Assembly (NCBI RefSeq): GCF_000426345.1
Contig: NZ_AUFE01000007.1
Span: forward strand, 62,001-126,000
Length of the DNA: 64,000 nucleotides
DNA from: Cupriavidus phytohabitans
Lineage (GTDB): Bacteria > Pseudomonadota > Gammaproteobacteria > Burkholderiales > Burkholderiaceae
Direction of reading: 5' to 3'
Numbering within the stretch: position 1 is the stretch's first letter; each line of letters starts with the position of its first letter. This document shows, piece by piece, positions 55,952 through 63,901 of this stretch. The notes under the pieces were generated by a model. It saw nothing but the letters and a program-made list of their open reading frames with translations. It was not told where the DNA came from and did no database searches. Made by a program: the position numbers and the translations under genes.

Positions 55952-56790
55952 CGGCACGCCGACCTGGCCGGGGTACCGCCAGCGATGGCGGCGCTCGCGC
56001 CTGTCGCGATGCTCATCAGGTGCTGGCTGCCTTGCACCGGTGGCGATGTGCTTTCAGAGGCATATAGCTCGCGCAGCAGCGCGTCGGTCACGCGTTCGGC
56101 CGGCAAGTCGAAGGCGATCTCGCCCGCCTTCAGGCCGACGATGCGGGGAAACCAGCGCAGCGCCAGATCCACTGCGTGAAGGCTGGCGATCAGGTGCACC
56201 GCGCGTGTATCCGCTTCCTTGCGCAGCTCGCGCAGGGTGAGGTCCGCCAGCACCGGGTCCATCGCCGAGACCGGTTCGTCAGCCAGGATCAATTCCGGGC
56301 GCTGGTAAAGCACACGGGCGACGCCCACGCGCTGCAGTTGGCCGCCCGAGAGCTGGTCGCACCGGTCGAACAGGCGGTCGGCCAGCTCAAGGCGGGCGAG
56401 CTGTTCGCCGGCCCCATCGATGTCGGCCGGATAGACCAGCGACAGCAAGGATTTCCAGCCCGGCCAGATGCCCAGGCGGCCGGCAAGGATGGCGGTGATC
56501 ACGCGCTGGCGTGGCGGCATTGGCGGCACCTGGTGCACCATGCCGATGCGGCAGCGCAATTGCCGCAGGCGTGCGGCGGACAGCGCCCAGGGGCTTTGCT
56601 CCAGCACCTCCACGCGGCCCTCGCTTGGCCGCAGCGACGTCGCCAGCAAGCGCAGCAAAGAGGTCTTGCCGGCTCCCGACGGGCCGATGACGGCGATGGG
56701 CTCGCCGCGGCTGGCCGCCAGCGTGACCTGGCTGAGCGCGCGCTGACCGTTGGCGTAACTGACGCTGGCGGCGTCCAGGCGGAAGCTCAT
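55948..56790 (-). CDS. ABC transporter ATP-binding protein (PhnC-like) of the selenium locus
   Basis: 280-residue ATPase: Walker [21 protein letters not shown] near residue 37, Q-loop region [20 protein letters not shown], signature [15 protein letters not shown], Walker [14 protein letters not shown] and the switch histidine in [13 protein letters not shown]. It most resembles PhnC of phosphonate importers. A C-terminal tail of about 40 residues ([20 protein letters not shown]) is extra. Its start is 10 bases after the binding-protein stop, and its stop overlaps permease 1. Confidence 0.92.
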   Translation of the reverse strand: MSFRLDAASVSYANGQRALSQVTLAASRGEPIAVIGPSGAGKTSLLRLLATSLRPSEGRVEVLEQSPWALSAARLRQLRCRIGMVHQVPPMPPRQRVITAILAGRLGIWPGWKSLLSLVYPADIDGAGEQLARLELADRLFDRCDQLSGGQLQRVGVARVLYQRPELILADEPVSAMDPVLADLTLRELRKEADTRAVHLIASLHAVDLALRWFPRIVGLKAGEIAFDLPAERVTDALLRELYASESTSPPVQGSQHLMSIATGASAAIAGGTPARSACR

Positions 56791-56800
56791 CAGGCCTGCA

Positions 56801-57652
56801 TCACTGGATGAGGCCCGCGGCGCGGGCTGCGGCCTCGATGCCGGCGTAGTTTTCGGGCCGGGTGGGAATGTACCTGGCGGTCCGCTGCAATGCCATGATC
56901 TCCCGGTGCTCGGGATTGGCCGGGTCAAGTCGCAGGAACGCTTCAGTCAGCTTCTTGCGCAAGGCCGGATCGAGCCCGCCGCGCACGGTCCAGTTGTAGT
57001 CGTAGTAGGGCGGTGTGACGGCAAATACCCTGACCTTGGCGGGGTTCACCTTATGCTGTTCCACCAGCTTGTCCCACACCGAGGCATTGAGCACGCCGGC
57101 GTCGGCCTTGCCCGCCTGCACGAAAGCCACCGTCGCATCGTGGGCGCCCGAATAGGCGACCGTCTTGAAGGCCTTGTCCGGGTCGATACCGGCCTGCAGC
57201 AGGAAGTGCCGCGGCATCAGGTGGCCGGAGGTCGAGGACGGCGCGCCGAAGGCGAAGGTGTGGCCCTTGAGGTCGGCCAGCGACTTGATCGCAGGGTTGG
57301 CCGTGATGAACTTGCTGGTGAACGCGGCATCTTCCTGGCGCTGGACGATGGGGATGGTGGCTCCCTTCGTGCGGATCTTGCTCTGCACATAGGTAAAGCC
57401 GCCCAGCCATGCCATGTCGATCTTGCCGGTGGCCAGCGATTCGACCACCGCAGCATAGTCCGTGACGGGCACGAACTTCACCTTCATGCCGGTTTCCTTC
57501 TCCAGGTAGCTGCCGAGCGGCGCGAACTTGCGCTGCAGCTCGGTGGGGGCCTCGTCGGGAATGGCCGAGACCTTCAGGACGTCCTGGGCACAGGCGAGGC
57601 CGGCAAAGCCAAGCAGGGTCAGCGCGGCAAGGTGCTTAAGCAATGGCAACAC
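56801..57652 (-). CDS. Periplasmic substrate-binding protein, putative selenate/selenite type
   Basis: 283 residues with a signal peptide ([15 protein letters not shown], cut before QD). The body is a PhnD-like class with [55 protein letters not shown] and [20 protein letters not shown]. PhnD relatives bind phosphonates, phosphite or other oxyanions; a subgroup next to selD is annotated as selenate binding. Here it starts (GTG 57652) inside the 3' end of the selD-like gene, a 17-base overlap. Selenium uptake is therefore the best reading, although the ligand is not shown by sequence. Confidence 0.88.
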   Translation of the reverse strand: MLPLLKHLAALTLLGFAGLACAQDVLKVSAIPDEAPTELQRKFAPLGSYLEKETGMKVKFVPVTDYAAVVESLATGKIDMAWLGGFTYVQSKIRTKGATIPIVQRQEDAAFTSKFITANPAIKSLADLKGHTFAFGAPSSTSGHLMPRHFLLQAGIDPDKAFKTVAYSGAHDATVAFVQAGKADAGVLNASVWDKLVEQHKVNPAKVRVFAVTPPYYDYNWTVRGGLDPALRKKLTEAFLRLDPANPEHREIMALQRTARYIPTRPENYAGIEAAARAAGLIQ

Positions 57653-58709
57653 GGGCGGCTCCTTGCGTCATTTCTCCGATCACGGCAGCGTCTGCAAAGC
57701 CTTCCCGGCGAAAGATCTCCAGGATCTCGTCGACTGATTCCGGCGCGCATGACACCAGCAAGCCGCCGCTGGTCTGGGGATCGGTCAGCAGTGCCTGCTG
57801 GCTTGGCGTGACCGACCTGGACAGGTCCACCTCGGTGCCGTAGCTGACCCAGTTGCGCCCCGATGCGCCGGTCACCAGCCCTTCGGCGGCCATGCGCTCG
57901 ACACGCGGCAGCAGCGGAATCCGCGCCATCTCCAGCCGGGCGCCGACGCCCGCGCCACGGCACAGCTCCAGCAGATGGCCGAGCAGGCCGAAGCCTGTCA
58001 CGTCGGTCAGCGCGTGGACCCCCGGCAGTTCGGCCAGCAGTCGGCCGGGCGTGTTGAGCCTGGTGGTGCAGGCAATCAGTTCCTGATAGCCGGCCGCGTC
58101 GAGCTTGTCCTTCTTCACCGCGGCGGACAATATGCCCACGCCTAAGGGCTTGCCGAGGATCAGCTTGTCGCCCGCCTCGGCGCCGCTGTTCTTCTTGACC
58201 CGATCCGGGTGCACCAGACCAAGGACCACCAGCCCGTAGATCGGCTCAAGGGAATCGATGGTGTGGCCGCCAGCGACCGGGACGCCCGCCTCGGCGCAGA
58301 TCGATTCGCCGCCTTCGAGGATCTTGCCGATGACCTCGGGCGGCAGCTTCTCGATGGGCATGCCAACCAGCGCCAGCGCCATGATCGGGGTTCCGCCCAT
58401 GGCATATACGTCGGAGATGGCGTTGGTGGCGGCGATACGCCCGAAATCGTACGGATCGTCCACCACCGGCATGAAGAAATCCGTGGTGGCGATCAGGGCC
58501 TGGCTGTCATTGAGCTTGTAGACCGCCGCGTCGTCGCAGGTTTCCTTGCCGACCAGCAGGGCTGCCGGAGCAGGAAAGCCGACCGAGTTCCTGAGGATTT
58601 CGGAAAGTACACCGGGGGCGATCTTGCACCCGCACCCGCCGCCGTGGGAGAAGGCGGTGAGCTTGATCTTTGCGTTGTCTGGCTGATCCACAGGGGAACT
58701 CCGCGTCAT
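57636..58709 (-). CDS. selD: Selenide, water dikinase / selenophosphate synthetase (SenC/SelD)
   Basis: Makes selenophosphate from selenide and ATP. The 357-residue protein has the catalytic Cys and Lys in FSHGGGCGCKIAPGVL (Cys26 and Lys29, matching Cys17 and Lys20 of E. coli SelD), IATTDFFMPVVDDPYDFGRI, AISDVYAMGGTPIMAL and TDVTGFGLLGHL. A cysteine replaces the selenocysteine seen in some SelD proteins. It lies between senB and a transporter, with ATGA coupling to senB, so selenophosphate for selenosugar synthesis (SenC) is the likely main role. It may also supply tRNA selenation or selenocysteine; no selA, selB or selU is in this window. Confidence 0.95.
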   Translation of the reverse strand: MTRSSPVDQPDNAKIKLTAFSHGGGCGCKIAPGVLSEILRNSVGFPAPAALLVGKETCDDAAVYKLNDSQALIATTDFFMPVVDDPYDFGRIAATNAISDVYAMGGTPIMALALVGMPIEKLPPEVIGKILEGGESICAEAGVPVAGGHTIDSLEPIYGLVVLGLVHPDRVKKNSGAEAGDKLILGKPLGVGILSAAVKKDKLDAAGYQELIACTTRLNTPGRLLAELPGVHALTDVTGFGLLGHLLELCRGAGVGARLEMARIPLLPRVERMAAEGLVTGASGRNWVSYGTEVDLSRSVTPSQQALLTDPQTSGGLLVSCAPESVDEILEIFRREGFADAAVIGEMTQGAARVAIA

Positions 58710-59701
58710 TCTGGTTTCAAGGCGTCGGCGACAAGTTTACTCACTTCCAACCGTTCCCGCGCCGGCGCAAACAGCGGTGCGCGAACAGCGCATTGCTGCC
58801 GCAGGCGGTTCAGGTACACGGCATCCTGGCTGGCGCGTTCCAGCACCAGCGCCAGTTGCGTGGCATCGCCCAGCGGAAAATAGCCTTCGTAGTCCCGGCC
58901 CAGCATGCCGACGTTGCCCGGGATGCGGCTGGCCAACACCGGCACGCCGCTGGCGATAGCCTCGATGATCACGTTGGCGCCGCCTTCCATGATGCTGGAG
59001 ATCACCATGGCCTGCGCTTGTCGGATGCGCTGCAAGGTTTCCTCATGGGGCAGGTTCCTGAGCCAGACATAGCGCCGCACGCCGGGCCAGGCTTGTGCTT
59101 CCAGCGCCAGGGCCGCCCGCTCATATGCGTCATCCAGCGCGCCACCGATGTGGATCAGGCGCACCCGCGAATCGTCGGGAAGCAGCGAGAGGGCGCGCAT
59201 GGGCGTCAGCGGGTCTTTTTCCGCCCGCATGTGGCCGACCAGCACGACGTCGAAGTGATCCTGGTCGGGTGCCGCGGGCGCGCATGCCAAGGCAGACTGG
59301 TAGATCACCCGGCACTTGGCGCGATGGGTGGCCTCCAGTTCGGCCAGCCCTTCCTCCTGCAGCACCACCAGGTGGGTGGCGAGGTCGAGCGAGCGCCGGG
59401 CCGATGCATCGGTGCGGATGTCCCGGTACAGATCGGTGCCGGTCAGCACGACGATCAGCGGACGATCCGGACAAGCCTCGGCGAACCTGGCGATGGACTC
59501 TGCCGAGCGTCGGGCGTGCAGGGCGATCAGGCAGTCGGGCAGGGCGCCGCCCCGGCTGGCCGTCGACCACTCGGCGGCCAGCGTGACATCGTAGTCTTCC
59601 TGCAGGAACCGGAACCAGCGATTTGCGGTTTGCCAGTTGCCATTGTTGGCTTTGCGCAGCGCCGGGCTGATAATCGCGACGGTGGCCTTGGGAGGACGCA
59701 T
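58706..59701 (-). CDS. senB: Selenosugar synthase SenB (GT-B glycosyltransferase-like)
   Basis: 331-residue glycosyltransferase-fold protein. It starts RPPKATVAIISPALRKANNG and includes NGNWQTANRWFRFLQE, VVLTGTDLYRDI, VVLVGHMRAEKDPLTPMRAL and the C-terminal donor-site region SIMEGGANVIIEAIASGVPV. In the selenoneine pathway SenB joins selenophosphate with a UDP-sugar to give a selenosugar. The assignment rests on its position between the EgtB-like senA and selD and on this sequence type, not on a unique motif. Its ATG overlaps that of senA on the other strand; the stop overlaps the selD start (ATGA). An ATG at 59785 in frame is less likely. Confidence 0.85.
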   Translation of the reverse strand: MRPPKATVAIISPALRKANNGNWQTANRWFRFLQEDYDVTLAAEWSTASRGGALPDCLIALHARRSAESIARFAEACPDRPLIVVLTGTDLYRDIRTDASARRSLDLATHLVVLQEEGLAELEATHRAKCRVIYQSALACAPAAPDQDHFDVVLVGHMRAEKDPLTPMRALSLLPDDSRVRLIHIGGALDDAYERAALALEAQAWPGVRRYVWLRNLPHEETLQRIRQAQAMVISSIMEGGANVIIEAIASGVPVLASRIPGNVGMLGRDYEGYFPLGDATQLALVLERASQDAVYLNRLRQQCAVRAPLFAPARERLEVSKLVADALKPE

Positions 59702-60905
59702 GACGATAGGTTCTGAGGGGGCGGCAGCAAGAAGGATAAACAAGTCCGGGCTGGATGCGGCGTTTGCGGATGCGCACCGGCGCACCTGGGGCGTGCTTCA
59801 GGACCTATCGCCGTCCCAATGGCAGGTTCCTTATGATGCGGGAATCAATCCGCCCTTGTGGGAGTATGGCCATCTTGCCTGGTTCACGGAGCATTGGATA
59901 CTGCGGGAGCCGCGTGCCGGCCAGGACGGCCGCTGGAGGGCCAGCCTCCCGTCGATGCTGCCGGACGCCGACCGTCTCTTCGATTCCATGCGCGTCGCCC
60001 ACCGGGATCGTTGGCATCTTGCGCTGCCCCGGCTTCCCGAGATCCGCGACTACGCAGCCGCCGTGCTGGAGCACGCGCGCGCCAGGCTCGCCGCATCTGA
60101 CGATACCGACGCGGCGCTGTATTTTTTCCGCCTCGCCTTATTCCACGAAGACATGCACGCCGAGGCGCTGACCTACATGCGCCAGACGCTCGACTATCCG
60201 CTGCATGCGCCGCGCGACATGCCTGCCATTGCGCCGGGTGCCGGCTCGGCAACCGCAGGCGGCGACACGTTCCTGATGGGGGTGCCCGCCCGGGATGACG
60301 GGTTCGTCTTCGACAACGAGAAGTGGGCCCACCCGGTTCACATCGCCCCGTTCCATATCGATCGCGCTTGCGTCAGCAATGCCGCATTTGCGGAATTCGT
60401 GGCCGCCGGCGGCTACCGCGACCCTCAATGGTGGTCCGACGACGGACGCGCATGGCTGCAACAAAGCAAGCTGGTGCATCCGGTGCGCTGGCGCCGGACA
60501 CCCGGCGCCAGCCCCCCGGGGCAATGGGCGTTGCGCTGGTTCGGCCAGTGGGTGCCGCTGCCGCCCGAACAGCCGGTGTGCCATGTCAATGCCTACGAGG
60601 CGGAAGCCTATTGCCGCTGGGCCGGCAGGCGCCTGCCCACGGAAGCCGAATGGGAGTATGCGGCAATCCATGACCTGATCCGCTGGGGCGGGGCCGTGTG
60701 GGAATGGATGGCTGATCCTTTCGCGCCATATCCGGGTTTCTCGCCCGACCCCTACCAGGAATATTCCGCCCCCTGGTTTCACACGCATCGCTCGGTTCGC
60801 GGCGGTTCGTTCGTCACCCATGCCCGCATGCAGCATCCCCGCTACCGGAACTTCTACCTGCCGCACCGCAGCGACCTCTTCGTCGGATTCCGCTGCTGCG
60901 GTTGA
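59700..60905 (+). CDS. senA: Selenoneine synthase SenA (EgtB-like, DinB + FGE-sulfatase domains)
   Basis: 401-residue nonheme iron enzyme that forms the carbon-selenium bond on hercynine with a selenosugar and oxygen. An N-terminal DinB-like domain supplies the three-histidine iron site: His58 (WEYGHLAWFTEHW), His149 and His153 (FHEDMHAEALTYM), the same spacing as EgtB. The C-terminal formylglycine-generating-enzyme-like domain shows INVSNAAF-type packing (RACVSNAAFAEFVAAGGYRD), RLPTEAEWEYAA, SVRGGSFVTH and VGFRCC. GGGAGGA precedes the ATG at 59700. An ergothioneine EgtB is the alternative; the senB-selD neighbours and the lack of other egt genes favour SenA. Confidence 0.88.
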   Translation: MTIGSEGAAARRINKSGLDAAFADAHRRTWGVLQDLSPSQWQVPYDAGINPPLWEYGHLAWFTEHWILREPRAGQDGRWRASLPSMLPDADRLFDSMRVAHRDRWHLALPRLPEIRDYAAAVLEHARARLAASDDTDAALYFFRLALFHEDMHAEALTYMRQTLDYPLHAPRDMPAIAPGAGSATAGGDTFLMGVPARDDGFVFDNEKWAHPVHIAPFHIDRACVSNAAFAEFVAAGGYRDPQWWSDDGRAWLQQSKLVHPVRWRRTPGASPPGQWALRWFGQWVPLPPEQPVCHVNAYEAEAYCRWAGRRLPTEAEWEYAAIHDLIRWGGAVWEWMADPFAPYPGFSPDPYQEYSAPWFHTHRSVRGGSFVTHARMQHPRYRNFYLPHRSDLFVGFRCCG

Positions 60906-60980
60906 GGGGTAGCGCGCCTGCTTTCCATGGCGGAGGCGCCAGCGCTGGCACTGGCCGCGGCGCGCACGCGGCGCCAATGG

Positions 60981-61009
60981 GTTTGTTGAAGGAGTGTTGT
61001 AGTGCTAGG
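60981..61009 (+). promoter_or_regulatory. Candidate promoter of the EF-P-like gene
   Basis: TTGTTG, 17-bp spacer, TAGGCT, ending 38 bases before the start codon. Both hexamers are imperfect. Confidence 0.4.
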
Positions 61010-61047
61010 CTGAAGGCGAACCTTGCCGCCCCCAGGCGGAGACACCG

Positions 61048-61626
61048 ATGGTCGAAGCTTCCGAACTGAAGTCGGGCATGGTCATCATGCTTGAGGGGGA
61101 ACTTCATAGCGTTGCCAGCGCCGGGTACCACGCCGGCAGTGGCCAGCAGGGAAGCGCAGTTTTCGCCAAGTTCAAGAACCTGAAGACTGGTCACATCAAG
61201 GAGCTGCGGTTACGCCCGAGCGACAAGCTCGAAGAAGTCGCGCTCGATCACCAGGAGATGGAATATCTGTACACCGATGGTGGCGCCTTTTATTTCATGA
61301 ATCCCGTCACCTTCGAGCAGATCAGTTTTCCCGCGGACACCATCGGGGCATATCAAAAATTTCTTCGCCCCAGTATGCGAATCCCGGTGCAGCTTTATGA
61401 GGGCGAGCCGGTCACCATCGCATTTCCCCCTGCGGTCGAGTTAACCATCGTGTCCACGCCACCGGGCCTGCATGAACATGAAACGTCTACCTTCAAGGCT
61501 GCGACGCTGGACAACGGCATGGAAGTTCTCGTTCCTCAGTTCATCAAGGAAGGGGACACGGTGCGAATCGAGGCTGCTTCGGGAAAATATCTGGAGCGGG
61601 TAAGGCGCGGGACGCGAAAATCGTGA
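61048..61626 (+). CDS. Elongation factor P-like protein without the modifiable tip Lys/Arg
   Basis: 192-residue three-domain protein of the EF-P/EfpL family: ASELKSGMVIMLEGELHSVA (domain I), FYFMNPVTFEQISFPADTIG (domain II) and VELTIVSTPPGLHEHETSTF with GMEVLVPQFIKEGDTVRIEA (domain III). EF-P relieves ribosome stalling at polyproline with a modified lysine or arginine at the domain I loop. Here the loop reads GYHAGSGQQGSAVF, with Ser31 where E. coli EF-P has Lys34 and about two extra residues. A main EF-P with a normal tip presumably exists elsewhere. GGCGGAG lies upstream. The role is unknown. Confidence 0.85.
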   Translation: MVEASELKSGMVIMLEGELHSVASAGYHAGSGQQGSAVFAKFKNLKTGHIKELRLRPSDKLEEVALDHQEMEYLYTDGGAFYFMNPVTFEQISFPADTIGAYQKFLRPSMRIPVQLYEGEPVTIAFPPAVELTIVSTPPGLHEHETSTFKAATLDNGMEVLVPQFIKEGDTVRIEAASGKYLERVRRGTRKS

Positions 61627-61743
61627 TTCCCGTGCGCCATCGCTCCCTGCGCGCGCCGCGCCGCTTACAGTCCCGCCGGGGACGGGCCGGCAGCGGCGGC
61701 AGTACCGTATCCGGTACCTGTTCTTCACTTTGAGCCTCGTGTC

Positions 61744-61779
61744 TGCATATTATGCAAGTATGCGAATGTCATGCATGAC
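61744..61779. promoter_or_regulatory. Two perfect palindromes upstream of the 61812 gene
   Basis: TGCATATTATGCA (61744-61756) and GTCATGCATGAC (61768-61779) lie 12 bases apart in an A+T-richer patch. They look like binding sites for dimeric regulators; a TATTAT at 61748 could be a -10 box overlapped by the first. Confidence 0.4.
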
Positions 61780-61811
61780 GCATGACCATCGTGGTCGCTC
61801 AGGAGTCGATC

Positions 61812-62222
61812 ATGCACAAGCCACCCAAAGTGGATTTGGGCGGGACGCGGCGAAGCGGATCACCGCATCGGTCGCACACCAATCGCGCCATGCCCAGCGT
61901 CCTGGATCCGATCGAACCGGAAGAAGTGTGGGAAGACGTCGAGCGGGCCGTCGAGCAGATCGTCGAACGGGTGGTGGAGCCGGTCGATTTTCCTCGTGGC
62001 CACCATCCGGATGAAGACGATGCGCCGGAGGAAGGCCAGAATGAGATCACCCGTGCTGTAGAGAATATTCCCTCGGACAGCCCGGCAGACAGGGCGGACC
62101 ATAGCGCAGTACGGGAAGAGCACCCGCCGATGCCGCCAAGCATCGATGACATCGTGGACCAGGATCTGCTCCCCGACCGCAAGTACGGTGCGCGGCAGGC
62201 CAGGAAGGCGGGCAAGCGATAA
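61812..62222 (+). CDS. Hypothetical acidic protein
   Basis: 136 residues, not recognised. The N-terminal 35 residues are basic (KPPKVDLGGTRRSGSPHRSH). The middle is strongly acidic and helical (EPEEVWEDVERAVEQIVERV), followed by an acidic disordered stretch (HHPDEDDAPEEGQNEITRAV) and a basic tail (RKYGARQARKAGKR). There is no signal peptide or membrane helix. AGGAG lies eight bases before the ATG at 61812, and codon use is normal for the window, so it is probably expressed. A hairpin follows. Confidence 0.6.
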   Translation: MHKPPKVDLGGTRRSGSPHRSHTNRAMPSVLDPIEPEEVWEDVERAVEQIVERVVEPVDFPRGHHPDEDDAPEEGQNEITRAVENIPSDSPADRADHSAVREEHPPMPPSIDDIVDQDLLPDRKYGARQARKAGKR

Positions 62223-62287
62223 CCCTCTACGGCGACAACAGGTTTTCGTGGCGCAAGCGCGGGCGGCCGATCTTGACCTAGACTAAA

Positions 62288-62319
62288 AAAGTGCCCTTCG
62301 CGCGCTTGGCGGGCGCTTT
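62288..62319 (+). terminator. Possible terminator after the 61812 gene
   Basis: AAAGTGCCC and GGGCGCTTT can pair across a 14-base loop, about 65 bases past the stop codon; one G-T wobble. Confidence 0.45.
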
Positions 62320-62432
62320 GGCGCAATGCAGCTTCACTGTTGGCCGCTTGCGGGCGAATGACAATGGCACGGGCAACACACTGTCATCTGCTGCCTGAAT
62401 GCATGTGGATTGATATTCACGAAGGGGACATC

Positions 62433-62759
62433 ATGTTGCAAGCCAGTGAAATGCAGCAACGCTTTAGTCATCTGCAGCAAACCATCAGCGACACCTCACG
62501 GACTTGTCATGCCGATGCGGGAATTCCACAGGACTTGATGAACTGGGTGGATGAACTCGACAAGGAATGCAAATCGGCATCGAAGGTCATGTCGTCCAAG
62601 GATGAGGACCGGATCCGGCAGTGGGTCGATGACCTCGAACGGATCGGCGATCGTGCAGACCGCGCTTGCCAGCAGGCCGGCGGTCTCGATGAGAAGGTCA
62701 AGGATGCAGTCAGTTCGATGCATTCCGAGCTCGCTGACCTGAAGCGCCAACTGCACTAA
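62433..62759 (+). CDS. Hypothetical small helical protein
   Basis: 108 residues, all predicted helical and highly charged: MLQASEMQQRFSHLQQTISD, LMNWVDELDKECKSASKVMS, EDRIRQWVDDLERIGDRADR and a final amphipathic helix (VKDAVSSMHSELADLKRQLH). The pattern suggests a small helical bundle or coiled coil. There is no signal peptide. AAGGGG lies before the ATG at 62433, and a terminator-like hairpin follows. I do not recognise the family. It could be a stress or surface-associated protein, but that is a guess. Confidence 0.65.
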   Translation: MLQASEMQQRFSHLQQTISDTSRTCHADAGIPQDLMNWVDELDKECKSASKVMSSKDEDRIRQWVDDLERIGDRADRACQQAGGLDEKVKDAVSSMHSELADLKRQLH

Positions 62760-62769
62760 CAAACCTGAC

Positions 62770-62794
62770 AGCCCCGGTCCAACCCGCCGGGGCT
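62770..62794. terminator. Hairpin between the 62433 gene and the AI-2E permease
   Basis: AGCCCCGG and CCGGGGCT form an 8-bp stem between convergent genes; no T tract. Confidence 0.55.
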
Positions 62795-62824
62795 GATTGC
62801 ATTGCGCGACAGGTGTCGCGCCCG

Positions 62825-63901
62825 TTACCCCGGCGGTGGCTCCACCCGCTGCTCCGCCTGGCTTTCCAGCCATTCGCGCCATACGGCGAGCAGCACGGCG
62901 AGGATCACAGGCCCGACGAACAGGCCTATCAGGCCAAATGCCGCGAGTCCGCCCAAGACACCGAACATCACCAGCAGGAACGGAACCTTGGTGGCCCCGC
63001 TGATGACCAGCGGACGAACGACGTTATCGACCCAGCTCACGGCCGTAGCGCCCCACAGCAGGAGCCCTATCCCGGCCACGGTGTGGCCGGTGATGAGCAG
63101 CCATGCGCCAATGGGAACCCAGATCGCAAGCGCCCCAAAGGGAATCAGGGCAAAGATGGCAGTGGCAATGCCCCAGAACACTGGCGCGTTGACGCCTGCC
63201 GCCCAGTAGCCGATCCCGGCAAATGACCCCTGGGCGACTGCGGCGAGGAAGAGGCCGAACACCACGGCCCGCGCCGTGTCGCCCATTGCAATGACGTACC
63301 CGTGCGCGCGCGGCCCTAGAACCCCTTGCAGGACCAGGCGCAACTGCGCGAGCAATTGCTCGCCGTCGCGAAAGAAGAAGAATGCCGTGAGCAGTGTCAG
63401 GCCGATGAGCCCCGCGTTGAGTCCCACCCCGCCGGCCAGCCTTGCAAGGGCGCCGCCCCACCGTTCGATCAGCGCCGCGACCTGGGCACGCAGGGCTGCG
63501 CGGTCGCCCAACAGCACTGACAACCATTCCTGCAACCATTCGCCGACCCATGGCACGCGTGCGAGCGAATCCGGCAGTGCGACGCCCGCGTTCAGGATAT
63601 CCGCCGCCTCGCGGTAGGCGGCGACCATCTCGGCACGCAGGAGGATGGTGAGACCGATGAGCGGCACGCCCAGCAACGCGGCAAGTACCAGCGTGGAGAT
63701 CAGCGCAGCCCAGGTTCGCTGCCGGCGCAGCACGCGGCGCAGCCACGCGTTGAGCGGCCAGGTGACATAGGTGAGGATTCCGGCCCAGGCAAGCGGCACA
63801 AGGAACGGCCGCACTATGACGAAGGAAAGGGCGAGCAGCCCGCCGAGCAGGCACACCAGGAGAGTCCGGCGTACCCATACGGCTGCTTGGAAATCGGTCA
63901 T
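62825..63901 (-). CDS. AI-2E family transporter
   Basis: 358-residue permease with about seven or eight helices in the AI-2E/PerM arrangement: N-terminal pair (LLVCLLGGLLALSFVIVRPF, LVPLAWAGILTYVTWPLNAW), a soluble central insert (residues about 105-175) and a C-terminal block (GLTLLTAFFFFRDGEQLLAQ, ALIPFGALAIWVPIGAWLLI, VRPLVISGATKVPFLLVMFG, FGLIGLFVGPVILAVLLAVW). The ARPLVIG-type segment and the FFFRDG motif are typical. Despite the family name most members do not move AI-2; some are sodium/proton antiporters. The ATG at 63901 begins MTDFQAAVWV; the frame continues to the window edge without similarity. Confidence 0.88.
   Translation of the reverse strand: MTDFQAAVWVRRTLLVCLLGGLLALSFVIVRPFLVPLAWAGILTYVTWPLNAWLRRVLRRQRTWAALISTLVLAALLGVPLIGLTILLRAEMVAAYREAADILNAGVALPDSLARVPWVGEWLQEWLSVLLGDRAALRAQVAALIERWGGALARLAGGVGLNAGLIGLTLLTAFFFFRDGEQLLAQLRLVLQGVLGPRAHGYVIAMGDTARAVVFGLFLAAVAQGSFAGIGYWAAGVNAPVFWGIATAIFALIPFGALAIWVPIGAWLLITGHTVAGIGLLLWGATAVSWVDNVVRPLVISGATKVPFLLVMFGVLGGLAAFGLIGLFVGPVILAVLLAVWREWLESQAEQRVEPPPG

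Noticed and set aside
54335..57652. Phosphonate (Phn) importer as the primary call
   Set aside because: The components look PhnCDE-like, but no C-P lyase or phosphonatase gene is near and the operon contains selD and senB. Selenium uptake fits the context better, although phosphonate specificity is not excluded.
59700..60905. Ergothioneine synthase EgtB
   Set aside because: The domains are the same, but there is no egtA, egtC, egtD or egtE neighbour; senB and selD are adjacent instead.
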